64,000 nucleotides of DNA, taken from assembly GCA_009746045.1 (NCBI GenBank), contig RPFO01000176.1, positions 66,501 through 130,500 of the forward strand, in the 5' to 3' direction. Under the pieces are notes generated by a model. That model worked only from the letters and a program-made list of their open reading frames with translations, ran no database searches and was not told the DNA's origin. Shown here piece by piece: positions 54,523-64,000 of the stretch. This DNA is from Mesostigma viride (lineage: Eukaryota > Streptophyta > Mesostigmatophyceae > Mesostigmatales > Mesostigmataceae). Position 1 is the first letter of the stretch. Every line of letters starts with the position of its first letter. Both the position numbers and the translations under genes were made by a program.

Positions 54523-55159
54523 GCGGGTAGATCTGGCGACAGGGAAGGCCGCCAGCCCCCTCACACGGCACGCTCGAACTAGCGCGGCCGGCAGCAGCCA
54601 GAGGACAATGGGGACGCTGTGGCTTTAGCAATGGGCTGTTTGGTTATGAGCAGCCTGCTCACCAATGAACAGGCCATAGCTGCACAAGGGTGTCGACAGA
54701 CTCGCATGCCAGGTGTGGAGCTGCCCTCCCACGCCACCTCGGTGAACGTGGAGTGCGGAGCGCGGCAACCCCTGCTGCCGAGCATTCTACCGTCAGCGGA
54801 GGCGGTGGCAGGTGGAAGCATCAGGGGTTGGCTGCTGGCCACCAAGCCGACCTGGACTGGCCAGGGGCCAGATGCGGAAGCCCATGGCCCACCAGCTCGC
54901 CTTCACACTGGACACGCTGCTCACGTTGTTAGGCTGGCTGCCGGGGAACCAAGGGGACGACACGGTCAAGCACATGCGGCCCCCGAGTACATGATGTGAA
55001 TGCTGACAGCAATCACGATGGCCAACACCATGCAAGGGTTCAAGGGGGCAGCATTAGCGATGCTCCCCCTGCAGGAGAATGCGAATCTGCTGTCGCATCC
55101 GGCTGTTCAGGGGGCCATGAAGGCAGCCGAGCTCGCCAACCGCCTCGGGAGGGTCTAAG
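54523..55159 (+). pseudogene. E3 gag C-terminal part
   Basis: In shifting frames it parallels E1 gag: SIRGWLLATKPTW, then QLAFTLDTLLTLLGWLPG (compare MDTLLKELG in E1), then GAALAMLPLQENANLLSHPA and VQGAMKAAELANRLGRV to a TAA at 55157. The order and the LPL/HPAV endings identify it as the gag C-terminus of E3. At least two frameshifts. Confidence 0.65.
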
Positions 55160-57589
55160 GGCCCAAGAAGGAGTAAGTAAGATTCTGCCTAATGTTTCGC
55201 CGAATCTCCTAGGGGTAGGAGGTATGGGGAGGCGCACTCTAGTGGGTACACACGGGCTTCACCAGAATCTGCTGAATCAGCACGGCGGATCTGGCCCCAC
55301 CCCCTCAGCTGGGGACCATTTGAATTGTTCGTCTAAACATGCTGGTGTGGGATGTGGCACGACTGGGCGCACGCTGATGGGGACGTCAGGGCTTGGTCAG
55401 GATTCGTTGGTGGAATCTAGAAGCCTCTGCAGCCTGTGGCTCCACTTGGCGTGCCGGAGTGGACTGCTTGGCCTCTGGGTTCTCTGGGCGCATCTGGACC
55501 AAATCTCAAAAGACAACATGCCTTGCTTCCGTTGCCTTTGCCAGTTGACTTGGGCAAGCGCCCGTGGTGCGCTCTGGGGTCCGCCCGGCGTCGTCAGCGG
55601 GCGGCCACGACCCTCCGCGGTCGGGACGCCGCCTGTTCGGCAATGCGGGCCCTAAACTGGTGCGGCGGTGGCGGCCGACACCCGGTCTACCTGCCGGCCC
55701 TGGCGACGGGGCCGGTCCAGGAGGCGGGTCTACAGGAGATCTTAACCCCTAATTGGGCCAAGATCCTGCCGATGCATCGGCTGTAAATACGACTATATTG
55801 TAAACCACCCCACAGCCAACCTACCAACATCCAAGGGCTGTCCTTGGGGGTCAAGCATGTCCATGACTTGCCCTTCGGGGTGAGCTATCACAAGCCCACA
55901 TATCTGCAGAGTAGACCATAGAAAACTACCGTCAAAGTCAGGGGGTTCAAGATGCGCGTTTTCATTCTTGGTAGATTGTGCATTTTGAATTATGTAAGAA
56001 GACCTGGGCACCTACCACTTCAGGGATGATAATAAATTAGTTGCTGAACAATTTGAGCTATTGGGGTCATCATTTGGTTGGGTATACCAGCAGTTACACC
56101 CAATACAGCCTATAGGGGTACCGTTGGTAAAAAGCAACCAAGGGGGTAGGTGTGGGCATACTACCTACTAATATGGCCACCAACATAGCTGCATCATCAC
56201 ACTGCCCTTACATGGCACCTATGTGCAGGTGCCACCTTGTCCTTGCACGTAGGTAACACGGTACGGATACCCTACGCAAGGCATGCATTATAGGAGGCAA
56301 CCACCAACAAACTAGTGATTTTAAGCCTTTTTCAGCTTGCCCTAGCAAGGATAAACTAGGCCTCAGCTGCTATTGCTTGTCAGGTGATGGCCAGCACACC
56401 TGGTGGCACGTGCTGACAATGGGAAGTTTTTACTCACCAGTTCCATGCTTGATGATGCCACACCAACCAGCCAACTGCCTCACACTCATGCAATATGTGT
56501 GTGGGAAATGTATAACAAACATATATGGAGGTATTCAAACCCATACATCCTCTAACACCATCACAATATGGCAGGTCAACTGACTGAGGGAAGCATCTAA
56601 GACTGGTGTTTTTGAACGGGGCCAGGCCATGGTCAAGAAAGAGCATGAATAATGAAGAAAGAATGTGGTACACAAGCTAGAATGTATACATAAACATCAT
56701 ACATCGACAAGAAAACGACGCCTCAGCTTTACCTGGCATGCCATGCCAGGCTGGCATTACCTTGGCCCAGGCGGTGGACGCAAAGTGGCGCATTGCGGCA
56801 CAGCAAAGTTGCGCAACATGGTCGCTAGATTCGGCGATTTCTGGCCACCCTTGCACGTTGACGACTACGATGTATCATAAAAAGTATGAATAAACCGATA
56901 TAGCCCTTGAAATACGCCGGGAAGGTATTGCTGTCAACGTTTCTATCGTCCGGCCTGATCGCAGTTTTTTCCAGCAGGAACACTGCCAACGCCTATCAAA
57001 TGGCATTCCCGCGAACCAAAAATTGGGCTCGATGATCTTTAGGACGTATAACATCTTTTTCCTAAGTTTGGCCAGAAAATTCGAGTGCAAACGTCAAAGC
57101 CATGCGTGGGCGCAAGCCGCCATGGCCAGGTCGTCGTTTTCCGGAATGCACGTTGTACGTGAAAAAGTACCCTGACCCCTTGTATTTTGACCGGCCAAAA
57201 CACCTCTATAACTTTGTCAGAAGTATGCAAACCCTAGTATCATGCTGTGAGGAAAATGATAAACTTTAGATCTTCTCAGCGAAACTTTTCCTTATTCTCA
57301 AACGTTTTCGCGGCATTTGGTCGCCCGAGAATGAGCCGATGCGTCGGCCGTAACTCAGTTTTTGGCGGAAAATAGGCAGCCAGACCATTTAGGGGTTAAG
57401 AACTTGCCGGGCATATTGCAGCCAGCAGCCCGCTGTAGCGGCAGCTAGCCCGGCCCCAGTCAGGGATGACTACAACACAAGTGGACCTTTCATAACCATA
57501 CAGGCAGGGAAGGTCGCCTTCCCCGCGCCGGGGGAGGGGGGCACCGTGGACGTGCTGGGGTTGCTGCCGCCATCGGTGGCGGTCGTGCA
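55160..57589. other. E3 gag-pol interval with unrecognised insertion
   Basis: 55200-55787 is GC-rich and probably spacer or pol N-terminus. 55788-57351 is AT-richer, unlike the rest of E3, and is bracketed by similar words GATGCATCGGCTGTAA (55772-55787) and GATGCGTCGGCCGTAA (57336-57351), so it may be an insertion with a 16-bp target duplication. No gene is recognised inside it. Confidence 0.4.
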
Positions 57590-60305
57590 TGCCAGCGAGG
57601 AGACGCTGGTGCGATTGCTACCCCCGGCGAGCGTCGGGTGCGGTTCCGGGCCACCTGCGGATGCGTCCCTGCGTAGTACATCAAGCTGGTGCTGCGGGCC
57701 CTGGAGGCTGGGGTCGAGGGGGGCTACTACGAGCAACCGCCCCCAGTGGTAAACGGGGTGGTGGGGCGCGAGAAGCCGGACGGCTCCATTGGCTCATCGT
57801 GGACAACCGACCTGGCAACTGGCTGCTGGTCGAACCCCCCGCGGCTCTCCTACCCCACGTTGGGGTGATAGCCAAGCTGTGGGTGCGGGCTGGGTGCCCG
57901 GCGTTCGGGGGCACCTCCGACCTCGAGGGCTGCTACAACCGCCTGCGGCTCCCCGACTGGCTGCGCAAGTACTGCGCTTGGCTGGCCGTGGACTCCCAGG
58001 AGGTCGGGCTGGCGGGTGTTTTTTCGTGATGCGCCGCTGGCCAATGGGCTACAAGCACGCCGTGGTGGTCGCCCAGGTGATCCACACGGCGGTGCTGTAC
58101 CGGTCCAGGGCGCTGGACCCCCGACGGGGCGTCAGCATCAACATTGCTCAGCTGCTCCTGGTGTTGGACCAGGGGCCCCTGGGCCAGACAGTGTGCCTCC
58201 GGTGGGAGGAGGACCCGGCCAACCCCTTGCCCCCTGCCCCCATCTTCGACCCGCCCCACGACAAGGAGGGCCTCCATGCCATCACCATCGACGACGTGCA
58301 CATCTCCCAGTGTGCGACGCCGGCGGGGGTCAACCTGCAGCTGGCGCGGGCCGCGGCGGCCTACGCGGCGGCGGGGCTGCCGTAGAAGGCGAGCAAGGTG
58401 GTGGCGGCCAGCCCCGACCAGCGGGACGTGGTGGCCCTTGGCGTCGTGCACCGGCGCGACGGGAGCATTGTCCCGACCGCAGAGCGGCTGGCTGGCGTCG
58501 TTGCCGACACCCAAGCCAAAGGCCATCTTGCAGCGCGGGTTAACCTTCCAACGGGAACTCGAGTCCTTAGTCGGCAAGTGGGTGTGGATCCAGCTGCTTT
58601 GTCGGCAGCTGCTCTCCCTTTGGGGGGAGGCGGTAGGTCGAGACCTACCGCCTGCTGCAGGCCATGCGGGTTGCCCCGTAGGACTGGTATGCGCGTCGCC
58701 GCCGCTGGCAGCTGTGGCAAATCGTGCGCGCGGAGCTCACAAAAATCGTGCCCGCCGTCGCCACGGCGCCCTTCCCCCGGGCCCCGCGCGCGGCCCCCTC
58801 TCGGGGCGGGTGGTGGTGACGGACGCTAGTACGGAGGGGGCTGGGATCGTTTATGCCGACCTACCGGCTGCGCAGGTGCAGTCCTTGGCCCTGAGTCGGC
58901 AGGCGCGTGGGTGGGCCACAGTGGCGCTGGGGACCTCGGACTCGCCCTGGACCGTGGAGCGGTTGACGGAGGCGGACTACCAGGTGGTCACCGCCGCGCC
59001 GTGGCGGACGGCAGTGTCTTACTGCTGGGGCAGCCCGTGGAAGCACATTAACGTCAACGAGGCTCGCCTGGCTTCACAGGGTCTGGAGTGGTCATGCCGC
59101 TCCCTCTCTGTCCGCGGGACGCGCTTGGTGCACATGGTGGACTCCAGCGCGGTCCTCGGCTGCATGGTCCGTGGCCGGTCCTCTTCCTCCTGTCTCAACC
59201 TGGTGGCCCGGCGCGTGGCGGCCCTGTCCTTGGCAGCGGACACCCGGTCGCACTGTGTGTGGGTGCGTACCTCGCGCAACCCCACGGATGGGCCCAGCCG
59301 GGCGCGCGCTGCCCTGGTGGCGGGAGGCTGGCACCGGGATCTGACCTCCGATGGCGATGTGGAGGCCAACCCGGGGCCGCGGCCTCCCAGCGCCCGCCAC
59401 CGGCTCTTGGAGGGCACGGTCAACCCCCACTCCACCCTGCCCCGCTACCGCCGGGCCGCGACGGTCTTCCTGGATTGGCTCCCGCCCGGGAAGCACGACC
59501 CCACCGAGGCCGAAGTACTGTTGTGTAAGTGGATCTCGGCGGTGTACGAGAGTGGTGGGGGCAGGAGGCGGACTCTTTGCCAGCAGACGAAGCAGGGGCT
59601 CCGCCTGTACCAGCCATTGGTGGTTGACGCGTGGCGTACAGCTGACCGCATGCTGCGCGGCTGGGGCCGGCTGGTCCCCTGCCAGATCCCCCCCCCGGTC
59701 CCTTGACGGCTGTGCTATCTCGCCGCTGTCCTGCTGCTCTCACGCCATCAGACCGCCATGGCTGCGCTGGTGCTGGTGGCGTTCCAGCAGTACCTGCGCA
59801 TCAGCGAGGCCTTGGACCTGCGCGTTGGTGACGTGGCATTCCAAGGGGACCCCCGCCTGGGGCCGGCGCGTGGCCACGGGTCACACCTGCTCCGGGACCC
59901 CAAGACGGCCCAGGGTGGCACCCAGCACGTCCTCGTGGAGGACCCCTCTCGCTGGGCCTGCTGTCTGCGTTGTGTCGTGGCAAGGCCCCGGGGGCGCTGG
60001 TCTTTGGGGGGCTCACGTATGCGCAGGCGCGCCACCAGTGGCTTCGCGTCTGCACCCAGCTCCAGCTCCCCGGCAAGTTCATGCTGCACTCCCTGCGGCA
60101 TGGGGGGGCCACGCACGACGTGCTGCGCAACGTCCCGACGGCGGACATCCAGCGACGCGGCCGGTGGCACGCGGCTGACTCCTTGCAGCGCTACGTTGGG
60201 CTCTATCGGGCCCTACTCCTTGACCTCCCCCTGCGCCTCTGGGCCCTGGCACATTCCTGGGACCCGGCGCATTGGCGTGCTCATTTCCGGGGGCATCTTC
60301 TGTGA
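57590..60305 (+). pseudogene. E3 pol: RT, RNase H, 2A-like, YR (frame-broken)
   Basis: RT pieces: LIVDNRPGNWLLVEPP, GTSDLEGCYNRLRLPDWLRK (about 57910-57969), AITIDDVHIS (catalytic-type IDD, about 58280-58308), GVVHRRDGSIVPTAERL. A TAG lies at 58383. RNase H in the frame 58144-59706: VVVTDASTEGAGIVY, HINVNEARLASQGLEW, LVHMVDSSAVLGCMVRGRSS, NPTDGPSR; then WHRDLTSDGDVEANPGP and the N-terminal YR region, ending at TGA 59704. YR box I (FQQYLRISEALDLRVGD, Arg codon at 59797) is in the frame starting 59758. Box II (HSLRHGGATHDVL), RRGRW and the catalytic-type Tyr (LQRYVG, TAC 60192-60194) are in another frame ending at 60305. All YR active-site boxes are present but not in one frame. Confidence 0.85.
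59353..59379 (+). other. 2A-type ribosome-skipping motif in a YR retrotransposon
   Basis: In-frame codons encode GDVEANPGP, an exact fit to the 2A core DxExNPGP, preceded by GGWHRDLTSD. Known 2A peptides (in picornaviruses and several non-LTR retrotransposons) cause the ribosome to skip the Gly-Pro bond, giving two proteins from one ORF. Here it lies exactly between RNase H and YR. Function is inferred. Confidence 0.75.
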
Positions 60306-60693
60306 CCCTACGGACGACTTGTTTGTGACCTTACTTGTGTCTACTACGGCGCGAGTGGCCAGCATGGAGATGTGGGACCATCAGCCTAGGTGCTTAGGCT
60401 GACGCCTGAATTTGTGTCATTCAGCTGACAGTCTAGACTTAGTGCTGGGACGGTATTTCACTACATTGTAATAATCATGAGGTGTCTGGTGTGTTACCCG
60501 AAACCAAGCACATTGTAGACACTGCAGTTTGTGAGCTAACGCTCGTATTATCTTGTGCTACATAGTGCATTAGGGTCAGGGTACTCGCCGCTAGATTTTA
60601 GACAAGATTTGAAAATTAATATCTCTGGCACAGGTCACCCCCATCTACCCCTTGCTGGGGAGGTTTTCCTATAGGGGAGGGGGATGGCGGTGT
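60306..60693 (+). repeat. E3 B1-like tail and A2
   Basis: 60306-60527 separates the pol stop from A2. A2 (60528-60693) matches A1 from TTTGTGAGCTAACGCTCGTA to GGGGGATGGCGGTG. Confidence 0.8.
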
Positions 60694-60798
60694 GCAAGAG
60701 TGGTGGGGGCCGGGGCCGGACTCCTTGCCAGCAGGTGAAGCAGGGACTCCGCCTGTACCAGCCCTCGGTGGTCGACGCGTGGCGCACATACAGCTGAC
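60694..60798 (+). repeat. Duplicated pol piece joined to E3 A2
   Basis: Matches 59547-59646 (GAGTGGTGGGGGC.GG, CCTGTACCAGCC, GACGCGTGGCG.ACA). The joint falls in GGCGGTG, present both at the A2 end and in pol at 59539-59545, which indicates a microhomology template switch. Confidence 0.75.
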
Positions 60799-60998
60799 CT
60801 TGCCTTGAAATGAACAGGTGTAACAGTTTATCTGCATTCTCCTAGCCATTTCCCATGTGGGATGTAACGCTTGACCCTTGAGTTTGATTGTGATACAATA
60901 TTAACCGTTGGAGGTATTATCAACTGTTGGAGTTGATGTTAGCCCATTCCTTATTGCCATTGCGCTGTCAATTCAAATGTCTTGCTATCTGTCCACAG

Positions 60999-61070
60999 TG
61001 ACCTGAACGGTAACCAGCTGAGCGGCACCATCCCACCTGAGCTGGGGTCTTTGGTCTCCGTCCAAAACTT
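60999..61070 (+). CDS. LRR exon 9 (72 nt)
   Basis: Acceptor TGTCCACAG, donor GTAAGC. Phase-2 reading DLNGNQLSGTIPPELGSLVS then VQN. It lies about 19 kb from exon 8, with E2-independent insertions (solo A-B, TTAA elements, E3) between. No later exon is found before 64000. Confidence 0.82.
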
Positions 61071-61460
61071 GTAAGCCTCCTTAAGCATTCCTCTTGTCAG
61101 CCCCGTGCATCCACGCCAAGCACGTGCGGGCAGAGATATCGCGACGAGCCTTGTGATTACACTCTCGTGCTGCATGAGTGACCCAGTCAGTGGCTGAGGC
61201 AAAGGACGTGCCGCAGATTTTGGCACTCTTGCATGTCACTTTAGTAACTTGTTTAGCGACCCAACGCATGTCTCGTTACACCAGTCAGCCATTGTTGAGC
61301 TGTGGTGACATGATCTATTCGCAACGTGACCTAGGCTGAAATTACTTTGTGGTGTACCATTGGAAATGCTGCGGATTATTATCTATGGGCCATTGGAGTA
61401 CCAAACTCTGCCATGAGAAACAATGTTATGACAATATTTGTGTGCGTGGCTTTGAAGTGG

Positions 61461-61540
61461 AGCCTTGGCCACACAATTTCTGAACTATCTGCTCCTTTTA
61501 TAAAAGGAGCAGATAGCTCAGAAATTGTGTGGCCAAGGCT
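61461..61540. other. 80-bp palindrome without spacer
   Basis: 61461-61500 and 61501-61540 are inverted copies with 39 of 40 matches, centred on TTTTATAAAA. It marks the joint where a forward W start meets a reversed W end. Strong cruciform potential. Confidence 0.9.
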
Positions 61541-62807
61541 AAATAGTTATGTTGCGGCGGGCTCAAAGGCGGCCGATCTACGGCCTGTAGCGTAGCTCTA
61601 CCGTACGTCACCTACACCATGTGAGGTGCTTGTGCTACATAGGTCTAGAGTAGAAGGTGACGGGGTGTTGCGACGGTACTAGTGCCTACTGGCAACCGTG
61701 CCCCTTTTAAGGGGGGAATGGCGCCTTGATAGCATGTGCTCTGTCATGCATGTGCACACATCCTTTGAGTGGTGTGGTGAACGCAGGGAGGCCTTTTTAA
61801 ATCTCCCACCCACCCACCCACCCACCCACCCACCCACCCACCCACCCACCCGCCCACCCACCCACCCACCCGCCCACCCACCCACCCACCCACCCACCCA
61901 CCCACCCACCCACCCACCCACCCACCCACCCACCCACCCACCCACCCACCCACCCACCCACCCACCCACCCACCCACCCACCCACCCACCCACCCACCCA
62001 CCCACCCACCCACCCACCCACCCACCCACCCACCACCCACCCACCCACCCACCCACCCACCCACCCACCACCCACCCACCCACCCACCCACCCACCCACC
62101 CACCCACCCACCCACCCACCCACCCACCCACCCACCCACCCACCCACCCACCCACCCACCCACCCACCCACCCACCCACCCACCCACCCACCCACCCACC
62201 CACCCACCCACCCACCCACCCACCCACCCACCACCCACCCACCCACCCACCCACCCACCCACCCACCCACCCACCCACCCACCCACCCACCCACCCACCC
62301 ACCCACCCACCCACCCACCCACCCACCCACCCACCCACCCTTGCTGCTGTTAGGGAACAAGATTGGACCAAGAGGGCATGTACTGGGCCCCAGCATGGTG
62401 AACTGGCCAAACTCGAGAATGACTTGTAGGATGCTTTTGAGGGTGCAACATTGTATCTCAAGCCAACCTCCTTTCAGGGTCCCCAAACCACCTGACAGGG
62501 TCCTAAAATAATAATATTTACCCCCTGAGAAGGCTTTCTCACTACCTGAGGGAGACCCGGTCAAACCCCCGGCTCAGGCCCTAAGAAACCAGACCCCACC
62601 CTGGTTCTTTGCTAGGGGGTGGGGATATATTTTCACCCCCCCTCCTGGGTCCCCCCATACCCCGCAGACGGCCACATGTCACCCCCTCATTGGCTGGCTA
62701 CTAGGCCTGATATAACTCGGCTCCACTAAGTGAAGTGTGCACATACTTATTGCAATAAACTTGTTACTCTGGCACTCCAATGGACCTTAGCTTCAGCACC
62801 TATTCAA
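61501..62807 (-). repeat. Family W repeat (reverse) with expanded microsatellite and a 0.3-kb insertion
   Basis: From GAGCAGATAGCTCAGAAA to CCAATGGACCTTAGCTTCAG it is the reverse of the W unit. The GGTG tract of 3-4 units in 6999-7506 is here 537 bp long (61804-62340). A further insertion of about 280 bp (62455-62735) splits the W start. Confidence 0.8.
61804..62340. repeat. (CCCA)n microsatellite, about 134 units
   Basis: Nearly pure CCCA repeats with rare CCCG variants (61850, 61870) and three one-base slips (CACCACCC near 62032, 62068, 62232). Both strands stay open and give spurious Thr-His-Pro or Gly-Trp-Val repeats. Confidence 0.98.
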
Positions 62808-63836
62808 ACTCAAGGCACAAATCATCATCAAGGTTTCTTGGTCACCATGCTGGGGCCCATATGCAACCTTGAGTTTTTTCTCCAGCTGCGAGGGTGGGTG
62901 GGAGGGTGGGAGGGTGGGAGATGCAAAGAAAAGAGACCACCCTAGTCACCGGCACCACCGTAAGTACCCTTGTCACTCCAACAGACGCACCGCGCGAGAA
63001 GGTGCATGCACAGTTACGGGTCGCTACAAATTTTCGACACTATAGCACTACAGCGAGGGTTGCAATCTCAGGTTATGGATCCAAGAGCTGCTAGTTGGCA
63101 CTACCTTCCGGCATGCTCCACATGAGGTCGTTGCAGTACCCAGGTGACAGGTGTTAGAGCCAGCTGCGCTACCTACGGCAGGTTGGTCCTCTTTGAGCCC
63201 GTATCGCTTTTAACTATAAAACGAGCAAATGCTCATCGAATTCACATTCTCCCCCGCGCCGTACCTTCCATTGGGGAGATTATTTTCAAAACTTTTCTTC
63301 AAGACTTTGTAAGGATGGCGCTACAAAAAGCTTTCTCGCAATTGGGCTGCAGCAGTGCAGCTTCACGGGAAGCATTCGAAACATATGCACCTGCAGTCGT
63401 GTAATTATGCCAGAGATCCCGCGTTCGATTCTCTAGTAGCACCCCATGTAGCCATGGAGTGGTGCACAACGGTGTCGGTGGTAGCCACCTGTGTGCTAGC
63501 ATGGCCAAGTCTGTACAGGGAGCTTCTTGCATACTCACAGTTGCCATCGCTTATCTAGTTCCAACTCCTTGCCATTTGTTATCGTGTTTTTATTCCTAGT
63601 CAACAGTGTCGCATCAGCAACGGCCGCTGGCGACGTTGCTGCAATTAAGCCGTAACGATATGGTGTTGACGATGAGCTACCTGGTGCTCTCGTCAGATTC
63701 TGATTTGACTCGGTATTTTGTGAGATGTTTCCTGTCCATTGCATTGGCAATATTTTCTGTGAGAAACGCCACTACTTCTTTCTGGCTGTGACGCACGTGG
63801 CTGTTAGACTACGTTGCTGGCACCTACGACGACGGA
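62808..63836 (+). repeat. Composite W plus SINE-like repeat, copy 2
   Basis: Same order as 33370-34458: W-like part with a GGTGGGAGGGTGGG tract, SINE-like part with GCGTTCGATTC (63421-63431), and the CAACAGTGTCGCATCAGCAA tail. It continues without interruption into 63837-64000, giving the empty-site reference for E2. Confidence 0.78.
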
Positions 63837-64000
63837 TTAACTTCATTTCCTGAGATTCGAGCTAAGGTTTCGCGCGTACTGTAGCGCTTTCGTATTTGCA
63901 GGCCACTCATTCTCGGATGTGGGCTTCAATGCAATCCTGTTGCATTTTTTGTGTGCCCATTGGCACATATTATGGACAGCACTATCGCCAGATCAGCAAT
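63837..64000 (+). repeat. Paralogue of the E2 right flank
   Basis: CTTCATTTCCTGAGATTCG onward aligns with 39978-40140; runs off the window end. Confidence 0.8.

Larger units (their letters stand above)
50265..60693 (+). mobile_element. E3: divergent YR retrotransposon, interrupted by an LTR element
   Basis: A1 (50265-50424, TTTGTGAGCTAACGCTCGTA...GGGGGATGGCGGTG) is repeated as A2 at 60528-60693, with gag (50500-50898 and about 54523-55159), pol (about 57590-60305) and a B1-like tail (60306-60527) between. This is the A1-ORFs-B1-A2 part of a split-direct-repeat element; B2 is missing because A2 runs into a copied piece of pol. Pol domains resemble E1/E2 but are clearly a different lineage, with higher GC. 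Without the LTR insertion the element is about 6.8 kb. It has multiple frameshifts and is non-functional as read. Confidence 0.8.
4836..61070 (+). other. Putative giant LRR receptor-like gene (exon set, 3' end outside window)
   Basis: Nine + strand exons can be joined: an LRRNT exon (4836-5038), a 60-nt LRR exon (12530-12589) and seven 72-nt exons of 24 residues each. All introns are GT-AG and interrupt a codon after its second base, so any exon can be gained or lost without changing frame. The spliced reading has no stop. Intron sizes run from about 480 bp to almost 19 kb and hold most of the transposons in this window. Proteins of this type are usually secreted or membrane receptors; the membrane and signalling domains are not visible here. 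The alternative is a set of decayed exon duplicates of different genes, but uniform strand and phase argue against it. No transcript evidence is available. Confidence 0.65.

Noticed and set aside
57933-58577. 214-codon minus-strand ORF opposite E3 RT
   Set aside because: Antisense shadow of a recognisable RT region.
61679-62564. Long ORFs of 196-260 codons on both strands made of THPP or WVGG repeats
   Set aside because: They are translations of the (CCCA)n microsatellite and have no independent coding signal.

Overview
The window reads as nuclear DNA of a eukaryote, probably a green-lineage alga. It carries an interstitial run of the plant-type telomere repeat TTTAGGG, plant-like leucine-rich-repeat (LRR) exons with canonical GT-AG introns, and very dense nested mobile elements. 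A large-genome prasinophyte such as Cymbomonas is my guess; nothing in the sequence proves a species. I see no rRNA gene, no convincing tRNA gene and no CRISPR array.

Host gene. All recognisable host coding sequence is on the + strand. It consists of an LRR N-terminal (LRRNT) exon at 4836-5038, a 60-nt LRR exon at 12530-12589, and seven 72-nt exons that each encode one 24-residue LRR (22010, 22564, 23550, 31065, 32940, 42105, 60999). Every junction is in intron phase 2, all splice sites are GT-AG and no exon has an internal stop. The simplest reading is one LRR receptor-like gene of more than 56 kb whose introns are packed with transposons; the 3' end lies outside the window.

Mobile elements. 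Two related copies of a tyrosine-recombinase (YR) retrotransposon (E1, 14471-19963; E2, 34459-39977) have the split-direct-repeat layout A1-gag-pol-B1-A2-B2 of Ngaro/PAT-type DIRS elements. The pol order is RT, RNase H, YR. A third, divergent YR element (E3, 50265-60693) carries an exact 2A-type motif (GDVEANPGP) between RNase H and YR. Fossil YR pol fragments lie at 13540-14120, 24150-25080 and 25100-26210. A solo A-B unit (43004-46073, - strand) is split by a TTAA-flanked DNA element. A young LTR element (50946-54517, 461-bp LTRs, GGGGA target duplication) sits inside the E3 gag region and is internally palindromic, with a third LTR in inverse orientation.

DNA elements and repeats. There is a hAT-type MITE (2643-3301, 8-bp target duplication, with an unoccupied paralogous site at 27.1 kb), a piggyBac-like TTAA element (10096-11437), two copies of another TTAA element (43332-45785; 46694-48620), a Tc1/mariner/pogo-like MITE (40406-41287), a GGTACC-rich 20-bp-TIR element (30331-30879), two foldback palindromes beside E1, and families here called R, W, Z and P. 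One W copy carries a (CCCA)n microsatellite grown to about 537 bp (61804-62340).

Layout: 1-4.8 kb telomere-like repeat, hAT MITE, family R; 4.8-14.4 kb first LRR exons with P/W/Z repeats; 14.5-20 kb E1; 20-34.4 kb five LRR exons, YR fossils, R and W repeats; 34.5-40 kb E2; 40-50 kb sixth 72-nt LRR exon, solo A-B and TTAA elements, minisatellite; 50.3-60.7 kb E3 with the nested LTR palindrome; 60.7-64 kb last LRR exon, W repeat with CCCA expansion, composite repeat.
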